Of a stretch of DNA of 53,184 nucleotides, positions 52,750-53,184 are shown in pieces. Both the position numbers and the translations under genes were made by a program. The number at the start of each line of letters is the position of its first letter. Position 1 is the stretch's first letter. This stretch comes from Candidatus Competibacteraceae bacterium (lineage in GTDB: Bacteria > Pseudomonadota > Gammaproteobacteria > Competibacterales > JAHEDQ01), in assembly GCA_024641125.1 (NCBI GenBank), contig JAHEDQ010000001.1:6026-59209 (forward strand), in the 5' to 3' direction. Under the pieces are notes generated by a model. That model worked only from the letters and a program-made list of their open reading frames with translations. It was not told the origin of the DNA and did not search any database.

Positions 52750-53184
52750 GCCGCGGCCTCTGCGGATGTATTGCATTCGAGATAAGCGTGGACGATCTGG
52801 TGTGGATCGCGCAAGAGTTCTTTTTTCCACTGGCCCAGGTTGACCCGCGTCTGAATCAGACCGCGCAAAACCCCCACCTGCTGGGTCAGACCCAGGCCGA
52901 TGGCGCCCACCAGAAAATCGCCGTCAAACTCCAGCCGGAGATATTTGAACTCCTCCCCGTTTAGGGCGCTCGCGCTGTCGCCTCCGGGCACGCCCTGCCA
53001 TTGACCGAACGAGCTGGAAATCAATCCCAGGGTGTTGAGCACATTGATTGCCAGGCTGCCGCTGTAGACGGTATCGACGCCGGCCATGTTGAGCGCGGCC
53101 ACCTGACCGTGATCGCCGGCGGTGGGCTGAATCGCATGCACTTCCCGCTGCCCGCCATTGAACACCGGACCCTGGGCAACGTCC
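52746..53184 (-). CDS. NAD(P)/FAD-dependent pyridine-nucleotide oxidoreductase, C-terminal part
   Basis: The N-terminal part lies outside the window; 145 residues are visible, beginning in-frame DVAQGPVFNGGQREVHAIQPTA. The pattern DVAQGP...QPTA...GQVAALNMAG is the second FAD-binding site and helix of class I flavoprotein disulfide/NADH-oxidase-like reductases (NirB/rubredoxin-reductase type). The following NVLNTLGLISSSFG and the LVGAIGLG segment belong to the C-terminal dimerisation domain. The stop overlaps the ThiS-like start (ATGA), so the two are translationally coupled. The electron partner is unknown. Confidence 0.8.
   Translation of the reverse strand, partial: DVAQGPVFNGGQREVHAIQPTAGDHGQVAALNMAGVDTVYSGSLAINVLNTLGLISSSFGQWQGVPGGDSASALNGEEFKYLRLEFDGDFLVGAIGLGLTQQVGVLRGLIQTRVNLGQWKKELLRDPHQIVHAYLECNTSAEAAA

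Noticed and set aside
1-53184. tRNA, rRNA, CRISPR arrays, prophage or intact insertion sequences
   Set aside because: The larger gaps were read for T-loop/anticodon patterns, regularly spaced repeats and transposase motifs; none was found. A covariance-model scan was not possible.

Overview
The window looks like a chromosomal segment of a fairly GC-rich, aerobic gammaproteobacterium. The evidence for this assignment is the Suf-type Fe-S operon with an Xanthomonas-like Rrf2 regulator, a heptosyltransferase-type LPS locus, the DUF6164 protein, GuaC, class III AdhC/FghA, and GlxA-type regulators. No rRNA, tRNA, CRISPR array, phage or intact insertion sequence was seen. The first gene (hydrolase) and the last gene (flavoprotein) run off the window edges.

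Layout. Positions 1-12.1 kb hold housekeeping genes: alpha/beta hydrolase, PaaI-like thioesterase, Ppk1, GuaC, a DUF427 protein, a Sel1-repeat protein coupled to a TlpA-like thioredoxin, a 52-residue basic protein, a secreted fasciclin protein beside a MerR-type regulator, cardiolipin synthase and a DUF6164 membrane protein. Positions 12.3-14.2 kb hold the glutathione-dependent formaldehyde pair adhC-fghA. Positions 14.6-19.5 kb are a surface-glycan block: polysaccharide deacetylase, two GT4 enzymes, one GT9 enzyme and a sulfotransferase. Positions 19.76-26.86 kb are one Suf operon (rrf2-sufBCDSU-sufT-Rieske ferredoxin-A-type carrier), with IscR-like palindromes upstream. Positions 27.2-30.4 kb hold two EamA permeases around a degenerate CheA-like protein.

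Positions 30.46-53.18 kb are the accessory, catabolic part. A CdhR-like GlxA regulator faces a five-gene operon: BKACE, L-carnitine dehydrogenase fused to a thioesterase, acyl-CoA dehydrogenase, ADP-forming acyl-CoA synthetase and a CaiD-like hydratase. Read in pathway order, this can take gamma-butyrobetaine or crotonobetaine (CoA route) to L-carnitine and then to glycine betaine plus acetoacetate. Next comes a complete malonate module: a MatR-like GntR regulator, a three-part TRAP transporter, malonyl-CoA decarboxylase and malonyl-CoA synthetase, with a TTGTATACAA operator in the divergent promoter.

The right end is the least explained part. A ketopantoate-reductase-like protein and an HD-domain diiron-oxygenase-like protein converge on a minus-strand group. 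That group is a dimethylglycine-dehydrogenase-family flavoprotein, a non-pyrrolysine MttB-family methyltransferase, a GbdR-like GlxA regulator, a ThiS/MoaD-like protein and a pyridine-nucleotide flavoprotein. Together these suggest a methylated-amine (probably glycine-betaine) demethylation system without GbcAB or BHMT in view. The formaldehyde it would release could be removed by adhC-fghA earlier in the window. The chemistry of this last group is inference, and it is the best candidate here for an undescribed system.
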